A DNA stretch of 64,000 bases from Mycobacterium sp. 852014-50255_SCH5639931 (GTDB lineage: Bacteria > Actinomycetota > Actinomycetes > Mycobacteriales > Mycobacteriaceae): positions 248,001 through 312,000 of the forward strand of contig NZ_LZSV01000011.1 of the NCBI RefSeq assembly GCF_001665605.1. Direction: 5' to 3'. Position numbers and translations under genes: made by a program. The notes beneath the pieces were generated by a model that did no database searches, was not told where the DNA came from, and worked only from the letters and a program-made list of their open reading frames with translations. Shown piece after piece: positions 43,973 through 56,741 of this stretch; positions within the stretch are counted from its first letter, which is position 1, and every line of letters starts with the position of its first letter.

Positions 43973-45689
43973 CCGCTACCGCGCTGGTCGGGTTCAGGCT
44001 CGCCAGATGCCCGCTTTCCACCCCGGCCGCCCGGTCGAGCTCGCAGTCGATGATCGACGGCGTCCGGGAGCCGATCGACTCGGACAGCGCCGACTGCAGC
44101 TCCGCCGGGGTGATGACGTGATATCCCTTGCCGCCGAAGGCTTCCGCGAGTAACTCGTGATGGGCCCGCGCGTTAAGGACGGTGGGCGCCGGATCCGATC
44201 CCTGCGCTGCTTCGTCGCCGCGGTAGACGCCGCCGTTGTTGAGAATGACGACGGTCACCGGAAGCCGGTAGCGGCAAATGGTCTCGATTTCCATTCCGCT
44301 GAAGCCGAAAGCACTATCACCCTCGATCGCGACCACGGGGTCACCGGTTTCGACGGCGGCCGCGATGGCGTAGCCCATACCGATGCCCATGACGCCCCAT
44401 GTTCCCGTGTCGAGCCGGTGCCGCGGCACCTCCATGCCGATGACGTTGCGGGCCAGGTCCAGCGCGTTGGCTCCCTCGTTGACCACGTAAGCGTCCGGGT
44501 TTTCCTGCAGCACAGCGCGGATCGCGCCCAGCGCGTTGTAAAAGCGCATGGGATGGGGGTTTTCGGTCAGGCGTTCGCGCATCTTGGCGTCGTTGCGTAC
44601 GGTGCGCTCGGCCAGCTCACTGGTCCATTCGGCGGGCACCGTGAGGGGGTGGGCGACCAGGCCGTCACGCAGCGCCGACATCACCGAGCCGATGTCGCCG
44701 ACCAGTGGCGCGGCGATAGGCTGGTTGCTGTCGAACTCCGACGGGGCGATATCGACCTGGACGAACTTGGCGCCGGCGGACCATTGCGGCGAGTCCCCGT
44801 GGCCGAGTAGCCAGTTCAGCCGGGCGCCGACCAGCAACACGACGTCCGCGCGCGCGACCGCGAGCGAGCGTGCGGCCGCGGCGGACTGCGGGTGGGAGTC
44901 CGGGAGCAGACCCTTGGCCATCGACATGGGCAGGAAAGGAATGCCGCTGGCCTCGACAAACTCGCGAATCACGTTGTCGACCTGGGCATATGCCGCACCC
45001 TTGCCGAGCACGATCAAGGGTCGCCGCGCCTTCGCCAGCACTCGCAGCGCGCGCTCGACCGCGTCGGGCGCCGGCAGCTGCCGGGGCGCGGGGTCGACGA
45101 TCCGCCAGACCGTCTCCGCACCGGCCACCGCGTCCATGGCTTGCCCCAACACGTCGCCGGGGATGTCGAGGTAAACGCCACCGGGACGGCCGGAGATCGC
45201 GGTGCGGATGGCACGCGCGACGCCGCGCCCGATGTCCTCGACCCGGCTGATCCGATAGGCCGCCTTTGCGAAGGGCCGTGCGGCGTTGAGCTGGTCGATG
45301 TCCTGGTAATCACCGCGTTGCAAATCGACCAGCGCCCGGTTGCTGGAGCCCGAGATCTGGATCATCGGGAAGCAGTTCGCCGTGGCGTTGGCGAGCGCCG
45401 GCAACCCGTTGAGGAAACCGGGCCCCGATGTCGTAAGGCACACGCCGGGTCGGCGGGTCAGGAATCCGGCGGCGGCGGCGGCGTTGCCGGCCGACGTCTC
45501 CTGCCGGAAACCGATGTAGCGGATTCCGGACGCCTGCGCGACGCGGGCGAGGTCGGTGATCGGGATGCCGACGATCCCGTAGATGGTGTCCACGTCGTTG
45601 GCCTTGAGCGCTTCCACCACCAGGTGGAAGCCGTCGATCAAGCGCGTGGACTCGTGCTCCTGGCCGGGAGACGCCGAAACTGCGGTCAT
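43956..45689 (-). CDS. oxcA: oxalyl-CoA decarboxylase (ThDP-dependent)
   Basis: A 577-residue thiamine-diphosphate enzyme. N-terminal pyrimidine-binding domain with YGIVGIPITDLARVAQ and GFRQETSAGNAAAAAGF, middle domain, and C-terminal GDSAFGFSGMEIETICRY with the closing NN of the ThDP motif (VVILNNGG). It matches the oxalyl-CoA decarboxylase subgroup and M. tuberculosis OxcA (Rv0118c). The reaction is oxalyl-CoA to formyl-CoA and CO2. AGGAG precedes the ATG at 45689. It is divergent from fadD7, a probable oxalate-CoA ligase, giving both steps of oxalate breakdown. Confidence 0.92.
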   Translation of the reverse strand: MTAVSASPGQEHESTRLIDGFHLVVEALKANDVDTIYGIVGIPITDLARVAQASGIRYIGFRQETSAGNAAAAAGFLTRRPGVCLTTSGPGFLNGLPALANATANCFPMIQISGSSNRALVDLQRGDYQDIDQLNAARPFAKAAYRISRVEDIGRGVARAIRTAISGRPGGVYLDIPGDVLGQAMDAVAGAETVWRIVDPAPRQLPAPDAVERALRVLAKARRPLIVLGKGAAYAQVDNVIREFVEASGIPFLPMSMAKGLLPDSHPQSAAAARSLAVARADVVLLVGARLNWLLGHGDSPQWSAGAKFVQVDIAPSEFDSNQPIAAPLVGDIGSVMSALRDGLVAHPLTVPAEWTSELAERTVRNDAKMRERLTENPHPMRFYNALGAIRAVLQENPDAYVVNEGANALDLARNVIGMEVPRHRLDTGTWGVMGIGMGYAIAAAVETGDPVVAIEGDSAFGFSGMEIETICRYRLPVTVVILNNGGVYRGDEAAQGSDPAPTVLNARAHHELLAEAFGGKGYHVITPAELQSALSESIGSRTPSIIDCELDRAAGVESGHLASLNPTSAVAVSARA

Positions 45690-45940
45690 GGTGCCGACTC
45701 CTCGTGTGTGGTCGGAGGTGAAGTAGAGCCTCAGCCCATACTCTGGCGCGGCCGCCCCGCGGGTGTCCAAGACCAAGCCGCTATGCCGCGATTCACGCCG
45801 TCTATCGGCGCTGGCCAACCGGGTTCCGCGACGTCGATAGCCAACGGTTATCGGTCGTGAGTGAATCGATATTGGACGCGCCGGACGGCCACCCGGCATG
45901 GTTCGAGCAGGTGGACGACGAAGACAGAAGGAGCGCGGCG

Positions 45941-47506
45941 ATGAAATCTGAGGCGATCATCGGCGGCCATGCCACGGCGGAGATGCCGGGCCCACGCATC
46001 GCCGATCTGGTCGAGGAGGCGGCACGCCGCTCTCCAGGGGTGCCCGCGTTGGTCGCCACCTCCGACCGGGTACCGGTCAGCTACCACGATCTGCTCCGGC
46101 TGGTGGACGACCTGGCCGCGCAGCTGAAGCGGGCCGGGCTGCGGCCCGGCGATCGCGTCGCGCTGCGCTCCGGGAGCAACGCGGAATTCGTCGTCGGACT
46201 GTTGGCGGCCTCGCGGGCCGACCTGGTCGCGGTCCCGCTGGACCCGGCCCTTCCCGTCGGCGAACAGCGCGCCCGCAGCGAGGCGGTGGGCGCCCGGGCG
46301 GTGCTCATCGACGGCGAAGCGCCCGTCGATCAGGGAGAACCGGGCCTGCCGTGGTGGCCACTCGCGGTGACGGTCGGCGCCCCAACGGTGCGCTTGGACG
46401 TGACCGGGGCTCCCGCACAACACTTTTCGACGCCGGAGGGGCTGCGCGACGACGACGCCGTGATCATGTTCACCGGCGGCACCACCGGGGTGCCGAAGAT
46501 GGTCCCCTGGACTCGCGGCAACATCGCCGCCTCGGTGCGGGCCATCATCGCCGGTTACGGGCTCGGCCCCAGGGACGCCACGGTGGCGGTGATGCCGCTC
46601 TACCACGGGCACGGGCTACTCGCCGCGCTGCTGGGGACCCTGGTGTCCGGGGGAGCGGTGTTGCTGCCCGCGCGGGGACGGTTCTCGGCCCACACCTTCT
46701 GGGACGACGTCGGCGCCGTCCGCGCCACCTGGTACACGGCGGTCCCGACGATTCACCAGATCCTGTTGGAGCGGGCCGAAACCGACCGACCGGGCGACGC
46801 CGGACTGCGGTTCATCCGCAGCTGCAGCGCCCCCCTCACCGCCGAGACGGCGCAGGCACTGCAGGACACGTTCTCGGCCCCCGTGGTGTGCGCCTTCGGC
46901 ATGACCGAAGCCACCCACCAGGTCGCCACTACCGAAATCGGCCACACCGAAAACCCTGCTGCCACACCGGGTCTCGTCGGCCGCTCGACCGGGCCGGAAA
47001 TCAGCATCGTCGGGCCCGACGGCCGGCCCATGCCCATGGGAGAGGTCGGTGAGGTGTGGCTGCACGGACCCACCGTGGTCCGGGGCTACCTCGGCGACCC
47101 GGCGATCACCGCAGCCAATTTCACCGACGGGTGGTTGCGCACCGGTGACCTGGGAACGCTGTCGGCGGCGGGCGAACTGATCATCCGTGGGCGGATCAAG
47201 GAGCTCATCAACCGGGGTGGAGAGAAGATCTCCCCGGAACGCGTCGAGGGCGTGCTGGGCAGCCACCCCGGCGTGCTGGAGGTGGCCGTCTTCGGGATGC
47301 CCGACAAGCTGTACGGCGAGACGGTGGCGGCGGTGATCGTTCCCCGCGGACCGGCCGCACCGACCGCGGACGAACTCGCCGCCTTCGCCCGCGACCGGCT
47401 GGCCCCCTTCGAGGTACCGGGCAGCTTCCGGCAGGCGGCGGAGCTGCCGCACACCGCTAAAGGATCACTGGATCGCCGCGCCGTCGCCCAGCGATTCGGG
47501 GCGTAG
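45941..47506 (+). CDS. fadD7: acyl-CoA synthetase FadD7, probable oxalate-CoA ligase
   Basis: A 521-residue ANL ligase with MFTGGTTGVPKMVPWTRGN, AFGMTEATHQ, LRTGDLGTL, GRIKELINRGGEKISP, and the C-terminal lysine in HTAKGSLDRR. The INRGGEKISP and TGGTTGVPK versions resemble plant/yeast AAE3 oxalyl-CoA synthetases. It is opposite oxcA, as in M. tuberculosis (Rv0119), supporting oxalate as substrate (inference). GAAGGAG before the ATG at 45941 decides the start against a GTG at 45857. Confidence 0.92.
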   Translation: MKSEAIIGGHATAEMPGPRIADLVEEAARRSPGVPALVATSDRVPVSYHDLLRLVDDLAAQLKRAGLRPGDRVALRSGSNAEFVVGLLAASRADLVAVPLDPALPVGEQRARSEAVGARAVLIDGEAPVDQGEPGLPWWPLAVTVGAPTVRLDVTGAPAQHFSTPEGLRDDDAVIMFTGGTTGVPKMVPWTRGNIAASVRAIIAGYGLGPRDATVAVMPLYHGHGLLAALLGTLVSGGAVLLPARGRFSAHTFWDDVGAVRATWYTAVPTIHQILLERAETDRPGDAGLRFIRSCSAPLTAETAQALQDTFSAPVVCAFGMTEATHQVATTEIGHTENPAATPGLVGRSTGPEISIVGPDGRPMPMGEVGEVWLHGPTVVRGYLGDPAITAANFTDGWLRTGDLGTLSAAGELIIRGRIKELINRGGEKISPERVEGVLGSHPGVLEVAVFGMPDKLYGETVAAVIVPRGPAAPTADELAAFARDRLAPFEVPGSFRQAAELPHTAKGSLDRRAVAQRFGA

Positions 47507-47518
47507 CGACTTATCCGT

Positions 47519-49678
47519 TCAGACGGTGGCCTTCACCCGAGTGGCCGCGGTTTCCGGCATCGGTTCGTAGCGGGCGAAGGTCCGGGTGAACGACGCCGCC
47601 CCGTGGGCAAGTGAGCGCAAGTCGATCGCGTAGCGCGTCAACTCCACCTGCGGCACCTCGGCTTTGACCAAGGTGCGTTCGTGGTCGGCGGTCTCGGTAC
47701 CGAGCACGCGACCGCGACGGCCCGACAGGTCGCCCATCACCGCACCCACGAAATCGTCGGGCACCAGCACCGAGATCTCATCGATGGGCTCGAGCAGGCT
47801 CACCTTGGTCGCCGCGGCCGCCTCGCGCAGCGCCAGGGAGCCCGCCATCTGGAACGCGAAATCCGAGGAGTCGACGCTGTGTGCCTTGCCGTCGAGCAGT
47901 GTGACCCGAATGTCGACCACCGGGTAACCGGCGTGCACGCCCTTCTCCATCTGCGCGCGAACGCCCTTCTCCACGCTCGGGATGAATTGCCGCGGCACCG
48001 CCCCGCCGACCACCCTGTCGAGGAATTCGAATCCGGAGCCCCCGGGCAGCGGCTCCACTTCGATGTCGCACACCGCGTATTGACCGTGGCCGCCCGACTG
48101 CTTGACGTGGCGGCCATGGCCTTTTGCCTTGCCGCTGAACGTTTCTCGCAGCGGAACCCGGAGCTCGACGGTGTCGACCGTGACGCCGTACCGGTTGGCC
48201 AGCGCGTCGAGGACCACACCGGCGTGGGCTTCGCCCATGCACCACAACACGATTTGGTGGGTCTCCTGGTGCTGCTCGATCCGCAATGTCGGGTCCTCGG
48301 CGGCCAGCCGTCCCAGCCCGACCGACAGCTTGTCCTCGTCGGTCTTGGCGTGCGCCTGGATCGCCACCGGCAGCAGGGGTTCGGGCATCGTCCACGGTTT
48401 CAGCACGAGCGGCTCCGCCTTGTCCGAGAGCGTGTCGCCGGTTTCGGCCCGGCTCAGCTTGCCGATGGCGCAGATGTCACCCGCCACCACGGCCGGTGCC
48501 GGGCGCTGCTGCTTGCCGAGCGGGAAGGACAGGACTCCGACGCGCTCGTCTTCGTCGTGGTCGGGGTGCGTGCTGCCGTTCCCGTTGACCGCCCCGAAGA
48601 ACGACGCAAAATGGCCCGACACATGAACCGTCGTGTCGGGCCTGATGGTCCCGGAAAACACCCGGACCAGGCTGACCCTTCCGACGTAGGGGTCCGACGT
48701 CGTCTTCACCACCTCCGCGAGCAGGGGTGCGTCCGCGTCGCAGGTCAGCGTCGCGTGCGGGGCGCCCTGCGGCGTAAACACCTCCGGGAGTGGGTGTTCC
48801 ATCGGGGACGGGAATCCGCGCGTGGCGACCTCCAGCAGTTCCAGGGTGCCGACGCCGGTGCTGCTGCATACGGGGATCACCGGGAAGAACGACCCCCGGG
48901 CGACGGCCCGCTCCAGGTCCTCGATGAGCACCGCCTCGTCGATGGACTCACCGCCGAGGTAGCGATCCATCAGCGATTCGTCCTCGGATTCCTCGATGAT
49001 GCCTTCGATGAGGGTCCCGCGCGCCTCCTCGATCTTCTCCGCGTCGGAGGGATCGGGCGGTTGCATGGTCCGCTTGCCGTCGGCGTATTGGTAGCGGGTC
49101 TGCGACAGTAACCCGATCAAGCCTTCGCAAGACGGCAGGCCGGTCGGCAGGTACAGCGGTAACACCTTGTCGCCGAACGCGTTCTGCGCGGCGGCCAACG
49201 CCTCGGAGTAGTTCGCCCGGGCGTGGTCGAGCTTGGTGATCACCACGGCGCGGGGCATGCCGACCTGATCGCATTCCTGCCACAGCGATTTGGTGGGTTC
49301 GTCGACGCCCTCGTTGGCCGCGATCACGAACAGCGCGCAGTCCGCGGCGCGTAAGCCGGCCCGCAACTCGCCGACGAAATCGGCGTATCCCGGGGTGTCG
49401 ACCAGATTGATCTTGATGCCGTCGTGCGCGAGGGAGGCGACGGCAACGCCGACGGACCGCTGCTGGCGGATCTCGGCGTCGTCGTAGTCGCATACCGTGC
49501 TGCCGTCGGTGACGGAACCCGCTCTGTTCAGCACCCCGCCGGCGACCAACAGCGCCTCGACCAGGGTGGTCTTGCCGCCACCCGAGGGCCCGACGAGGAC
49601 GATGTTGCGCACATTGCCGGGACCGTTCGCGGTGGGGGCGGCCGCCGCTCCCTGGGAGGCATTCGCCTTGTCCGCCAT
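47519..49678 (-). CDS. fusA2: elongation factor G paralogue FusA2
   Basis: A 719-residue EF-G-like GTPase with P-loop GPSGGGKTT, the switch II motif DTPGYADF, and TKLDHA. Domains II-V follow, with the domain IV/V region SGGHGQYAVCDIEVEPL. In canonical EF-G the switch II sequence is DTPGHVDF, and the histidine drives GTP hydrolysis; here it is Tyr98, so GTPase activity is likely weak or absent. M. smegmatis EF-G2 is reported not to replace EF-G in translocation. The ATG follows GGAGGAAGG. Position matches Rv0120c. Confidence 0.94.
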   Translation of the reverse strand: MADKANASQGAAAAPTANGPGNVRNIVLVGPSGGGKTTLVEALLVAGGVLNRAGSVTDGSTVCDYDDAEIRQQRSVGVAVASLAHDGIKINLVDTPGYADFVGELRAGLRAADCALFVIAANEGVDEPTKSLWQECDQVGMPRAVVITKLDHARANYSEALAAAQNAFGDKVLPLYLPTGLPSCEGLIGLLSQTRYQYADGKRTMQPPDPSDAEKIEEARGTLIEGIIEESEDESLMDRYLGGESIDEAVLIEDLERAVARGSFFPVIPVCSSTGVGTLELLEVATRGFPSPMEHPLPEVFTPQGAPHATLTCDADAPLLAEVVKTTSDPYVGRVSLVRVFSGTIRPDTTVHVSGHFASFFGAVNGNGSTHPDHDEDERVGVLSFPLGKQQRPAPAVVAGDICAIGKLSRAETGDTLSDKAEPLVLKPWTMPEPLLPVAIQAHAKTDEDKLSVGLGRLAAEDPTLRIEQHQETHQIVLWCMGEAHAGVVLDALANRYGVTVDTVELRVPLRETFSGKAKGHGRHVKQSGGHGQYAVCDIEVEPLPGGSGFEFLDRVVGGAVPRQFIPSVEKGVRAQMEKGVHAGYPVVDIRVTLLDGKAHSVDSSDFAFQMAGSLALREAAAATKVSLLEPIDEISVLVPDDFVGAVMGDLSGRRGRVLGTETADHERTLVKAEVPQVELTRYAIDLRSLAHGAASFTRTFARYEPMPETAATRVKATV

Positions 49679-49832
49679 GTCCTTCCTCCAGTTCTCCCCC
49701 GGTGGGTGCGTCCAGCGTGGTGTGTCCTGGCTCACAGGGTCTAGAGGCAACTTTTCCCCCAACCGCGGCCCAACACAAGGCCACGGGCGGGCCACATTTG
49801 CGCCGGCCGGGCCGGGAAGGGAGTGTCGGCCG

Positions 49833-50249
49833 TCAGGCGTGCCAGCTCGACCAGCGGCGCACCGCGATCGCGATCACCGGCCCGTCCAACGGAACGGATT
49901 GGTACTGAGGGTATTTGGCGCGCAGCAGCCGGCATGCGGACTCCATCGCCGCTCCGTCGGCATGGATGCTGGCGGTGCCGTCGACCCGCACCCACCACAG
50001 CCGCGTCCAATCGTCGGCGTAATGGTCGACGAGCAGGCTCACGTGGGGGTTCTCTTCAATGTTGGCCAGTCGTCGCAGCCGCCGCGTCGTCTTGGGCTTC
50101 GCGTCGACGGCGGTGTACACCACGTCGGGAGCGTCATCAGCGACCGCGAATACCACCGGCACCAGGTGGGGGAAGCCGTCGGGCGCGATCGTGGCCAGCC
50201 GGGCCACCGGGGATCGGGTGAAGCTGGCCTTGGGGTCGAATTCGCCCAC
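49833..50249 (-). CDS. PPOX-class F420-dependent-type protein (Rv0121c family)
   Basis: A 138-residue split-barrel protein of the pyridoxamine-oxidase-like (PPOX) class that in mycobacteria often binds F420. Marks: ARLATIAPDGFPHLVPVVFA at the N-terminus, VDAKPKTTRRLRRLANIEENPHVS, and DDWTRLWWVRVDG. It has the same neighbours as Rv0121c (fusA2 on one side, pepA region on the other). The substrate is not known. GTG start. Confidence 0.9.
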   Translation of the reverse strand: MGEFDPKASFTRSPVARLATIAPDGFPHLVPVVFAVADDAPDVVYTAVDAKPKTTRRLRRLANIEENPHVSLLVDHYADDWTRLWWVRVDGTASIHADGAAMESACRLLRAKYPQYQSVPLDGPVIAIAVRRWSSWHA

Positions 50250-50388
50250 CGTGTCAGCCTAGGCGGATCGGAACCTTGCCACTGCCATGAATAGCTACCT
50301 GCATTACGGTTATATACACATCATTGTGCCGCCCAGAACCGCAAGGCCGGGACAGTTCGGTGTTACCGCAAAGCAGGAAGGGTGACGG

Positions 50389-51438
50389 ATGAGCAAATCG
50401 CACCACCGCTCGGTCTCGTGGTCATGGTTGGTCAGCGTGCTGGCTGTGGTCGGATTGGGCCTCGGTCTGGGCACCGTGCCGGCGGTCGCAGCGCCATTCA
50501 CCCAGCCGCAGGCGCCCCTCGACCCGGCGGCATTGGTCGGCCAGGTGGGGCCGCAGGTGGTCAACATCAGCACCAAGTTCGGCTACAACAACGCGGTGGG
50601 CGCCGGAACCGGCATTGTCATCGACCCCAACGGCGTCGTGCTGACCAACAATCACGTGATCTCCGGCGCGACCGATATCAGCGCGTTCGACGTCGGCGAC
50701 GGGCAGACATACGCCGTCGACGTGGTCGGTTATGACCGCACCCAGGACATCGCGGTGCTGCAACTCCGCGGCGGGGCCGGCCTTCCGACCGCCGCGATCG
50801 GCGGCGGCGTGACGGTGGGCGAGCCGGTCGTCGCGATGGGCAACGCCGGCGGCCAGGGCGGAACGCCCAGCGCGGTGTCCGGCAAGGTCATCGCGCTGAA
50901 CCAGTCCGTGTCGGCGACCGACACGCTGACCGGCGCCAACGAGTCGCTGGGTGGGCTGATCCAGGCCGACACACCGATCCGCCCCGGCGACTCCGGCGGT
51001 CCGCTGGTCAACAACGCCGGGCAGGTAGTCGGTGTGAACACCGCCGCCACCGATAACTACAAGATGTCGGGCGGCGGGCAGGGCTTCGCCATCCCGATCG
51101 GCAGGGCGATGGGCGTGGCGGGGCAGATCAGGTCGGGCGCCGGCTCGAACACCGTGCACATCGGCCCGACCGCGTTCCTCGGGCTGGGTGTGACCGACAG
51201 CAACGGCAACGGCGCGCGCGTCGAGCGCGTGGTCACCGGCGGCCCCGCGGCGGCGGCCGGGATTTCCCCCGGCGACGTCATCACCGGGGTTGACAACGTC
51301 GTGATCACGGGGGCCACGTCGATGACCGAGGTGCTCGTCCCGCACCACCCCGGCGACAACATCACGGTGCGCTACCGCTCCGCCGGCGGCGGCGACCGCA
51401 CCACGAACGTGACGCTGGCGGACGGACCTCCGGCCTGA
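50389..51438 (+). CDS. pepA: secreted serine protease PepA (Mtb32A-like)
   Basis: A 349-residue HtrA-like protease. A signal peptide (about residues 1-32) is followed by a trypsin-like domain with the triad His in LTNNHVISG, Asp in [11 protein letters not shown] and Ser in [11 protein letters not shown], then a C-terminal PDZ domain ([30 protein letters not shown]). It corresponds to M. tuberculosis Rv0125 (Mtb32A), a secreted antigen, and lies just before treS as there. The ATG at 50389 gives a normal signal peptide. Confidence 0.94.
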   Translation: MSKSHHRSVSWSWLVSVLAVVGLGLGLGTVPAVAAPFTQPQAPLDPAALVGQVGPQVVNISTKFGYNNAVGAGTGIVIDPNGVVLTNNHVISGATDISAFDVGDGQTYAVDVVGYDRTQDIAVLQLRGGAGLPTAAIGGGVTVGEPVVAMGNAGGQGGTPSAVSGKVIALNQSVSATDTLTGANESLGGLIQADTPIRPGDSGGPLVNNAGQVVGVNTAATDNYKMSGGGQGFAIPIGRAMGVAGQIRSGAGSNTVHIGPTAFLGLGVTDSNGNGARVERVVTGGPAAAAGISPGDVITGVDNVVITGATSMTEVLVPHHPGDNITVRYRSAGGGDRTTNVTLADGPPA

Positions 51439-51559
51439 TCCCCATGTCGACGAGGCCCGGTGGGCGGCCAATTCTCTTGGCGCCGAGTGTTTTTCGTCGC
51501 ATGTCAGTGGGCGTGATTCCGAATGTCGCGCCTCGGGTACCCGTGGCATCGTGGATTTG

Positions 51560-53340
<1,781 letters not shown>

Positions 53341-53344
<4 letters not shown>

Positions 53345-54690
53345 CTGAGCCAGCCAAGTTGCCCTGGTCGGACTGGCTCCCACAGCAACGGTGGTACGCC
53401 GGGCGCAATCGAGAACTGACCTCCGCCGAGGCCGCCGTGGTCGTCCCGCTGCGGGAGGACCTCGACCTGGTACTGGTCGACGCCCAGTACGCCGACGGCT
53501 CGTCCGAGCGTTACCAGGTGATCGTGCGGTGGGATATCGCGCCGGTCTCCGAGTACAGCACCGTGGCCACCATCGGTGCGGCCGGTGACCGCACCGGTTT
53601 TGACGGCCTGTACGACACCGAGGCGCCGCAGTTCCTGCTGTCTTTGATCGATTCGTCGGACGTTCGAACCGCGTCGGGCACCGAAGTGAGGTTCGTCAAG
53701 GAACCCGACGCGGTGCTGCCGCTGGAGGCGATGCCGCACGTCTCCGACGCCGAACAGAGCAATACCAGCGTGATCTTCGATCGCGACGCGATCTTCAAGG
53801 CGTTCCGCCGCGTCAGCAGCGGCATCAACCCGGACATCGAACTGAACCGGGTGCTGGGCCGCGCGGGTAACCCGCACGTGGCCCGGCTGCTCGGCACCTA
53901 CGACATGGCCGCCCCGGACGGAACGGCCGATGAGGCGTGGCCGCTCGGCATGGTGACGGAGTTCGCATCCAACGCCGCCGAAGGGTGGGCGATGGCCACC
54001 GCCAGCGTTCGCGACCTGTTCGCGGAAGGTGACCTGTATGCCCACGAAGTCGGTGGTGACTTCGCCGGCGAATCCTGCCGGCTCGGCGAGGCCGTGGCGT
54101 CCGTGCACGCCACGCTGGCCGAGTTCCTCGGAACGGCGCAGTCGGCCTTCCCGGTCGACACCGTGCTGGGGCGCCTGTCGTCGACCGTGGCGAAGGTGCC
54201 CGAGCTGCAGGAGCACGCGGCAACCATCGAGGAGCGATTCGCCAAACTCGCCGGCCAGGCGATCACCGTCCAGCGGGTACACGGGGACCTGCACCTCGGG
54301 CAGGTGCTGCGCACGCCCGAAAGCTGGTTGCTCATCGACTTCGAGGGCGAACCGGGGCAGCCGCTCGACGAGCGCCGGGCGCCGGACTCACCGCTGCGCG
54401 ACGTGGCAGGCGTGCTGCGGTCCTTCGAATACGCCGCGTACGGACCGCTGGTGGACCAGGCGGCCGACAAGCAACTGGCGGCCCGCGCCCGGGAGTGGGT
54501 CGAGCGCAACCGGACCGCGTTCTGCGAGGGCTACGCCGCCGCGTCGGGCACCGACCCGCGCGATTCAGCCGAGCTGCTGGCCGCCTACGAGCTGGACAAG
54601 GCCGTTTATGAGGCCGGCTACGAGGCGCGGCACCGGCCCGGTTGGCTGCCGATCCCGCTGCGCTCCATTGCCCGGCTCACCGCCTCATAG
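53341..54690 (+). CDS. mak: maltokinase
   Basis: A 449-residue maltokinase, matching M. tuberculosis Mak (Rv0127). The N-terminal cap starts [19 protein letters not shown]; the kinase core has [18 protein letters not shown] (catalytic Asp) and [12 protein letters not shown] (metal Asp). It phosphorylates maltose to maltose-1-phosphate with ATP. It is coupled to treS by an ATGA overlap, fitting the TreS-Mak complex. Confidence 0.95.
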
Positions 54691-54735
54691 CAACTCTGAT
54701 CTGCGAGTGACACGGGCTTCTGGAACCATGTCCGT

Positions 54736-55437
54736 GTGACGAAGGAGATCTTTGACAGCGAGGCGCGGCTGTCCTGGGTGCTGGCAGCGCTGGCCGGTGT
54801 GTTGGGGGCCACGGCTTTCACACACTCCGCCGGATACTTCGTGACCTTCATGACCGGAAATGCCCAGCGCGCCGCGCTCGGATACTTCCGGGGCGATGTC
54901 TTGCTCTCCGTCAGCGCGGGACTGCTGATCGTGTGCTTCGTCGGGGGCGTAGTCGTCGCATCGGTGTGCCGGCGGCATTTCTGGGTGGCGCACCCCCACG
55001 GCCCGACAGTGCTCACCACCTTGAGCCTGATCGCCGCGACCGTGGTGGACGTCTTCGACGAAGGATGGGAAGAGAATTTTCTTGACTTCGCGCCGATCAC
55101 GTTGGTGGCGTTCGGCATTGGCACATTGAACACGTCATTCGTCAAAGACGGCGAGGTGTCGGTTCCGCTGAGCTACGTGACCGGAACGCTGGTCAAGATG
55201 GGCCAGGGCATCGAACGTCACATCGCCGGTGGAACGGTGGCCGACTGGCTGGGCTACTTTCTGCTGTTCGCCAGCTTCGTCCTGGGCGCCACGGTCGGCG
55301 GCTTGATCAGCATAGTGGTCAATGGGACGTGGATGCTGGTGGTCGCTTCGTCGGTGTGCGCGTTGACAACTGGCTATACGTACTTTCACCAGGATCGCCG
55401 CGCCCTGCTGGACGGAACCCAAAAGCATCGGCAGTAG
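54736..55437 (+). CDS. DUF1275 (YoaK-like) membrane protein (Rv0128-like)
   Basis: A 233-residue integral membrane protein with about six helices. Marks of DUF1275 are GYFVTFMTGNAQRAALG near the N-terminus and VPLSYVTGTLVKMGQGI in the middle. Position between mak and fbpC matches Rv0128. Function unknown. The GTG at 54736 is the start; the stop falls inside the terminator hairpin. Confidence 0.88.
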   Translation: MTKEIFDSEARLSWVLAALAGVLGATAFTHSAGYFVTFMTGNAQRAALGYFRGDVLLSVSAGLLIVCFVGGVVVASVCRRHFWVAHPHGPTVLTTLSLIAATVVDVFDEGWEENFLDFAPITLVAFGIGTLNTSFVKDGEVSVPLSYVTGTLVKMGQGIERHIAGGTVADWLGYFLLFASFVLGATVGGLISIVVNGTWMLVVASSVCALTTGYTYFHQDRRALLDGTQKHRQ

Positions 55438-55464
55438 CGCTGACCGGTGCGCTACTGCCGATGC
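55425..55464. terminator. bidirectional terminator between the DUF1275 gene and fbpC
   Basis: GCATCGGCAGTAGCGC and GCGCTACTGCCGATGC form a perfect 16-bp inverted repeat with an eight-base loop. It spans the stop codon of the DUF1275 gene and ends ten bases before the fbpC stop codon. AAAA at 55421-55424 would read as a short U-run for the leftward transcript. Convergent genes and perfect symmetry make a two-way terminator the natural reading. Confidence 0.85.
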
Positions 55465-55474
55465 TGGTTCGGGG

Positions 55475-56512
<1,038 letters not shown>

Positions 56513-56741
56513 CTACCCATCCCAACTTTCATCTGCCGTGTGCGGCGGTCGAATCTGTTCGCTGGGCAGTCAAACACGTGGGGAGGGCTCATTTCGCCTG
56601 TCACGGCCGAAGCTTCACATCGCGGTTGGTTAACGATTGGGAATCAGCCCGGAATCGTCACCGTTGGATCACGATTGGCTATCGGAACCGCACGCCGGCC
56701 TTCCCAACGGCCGGCGCATCGGCTAACGCCGCCCGCCGCCC

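Noticed and set aside
56633..56678. ACGATTGG direct repeat upstream of fbpC
   Set aside because: Two eight-base copies 38 bp apart are not enough to call a regulatory site; no symmetry or known motif.
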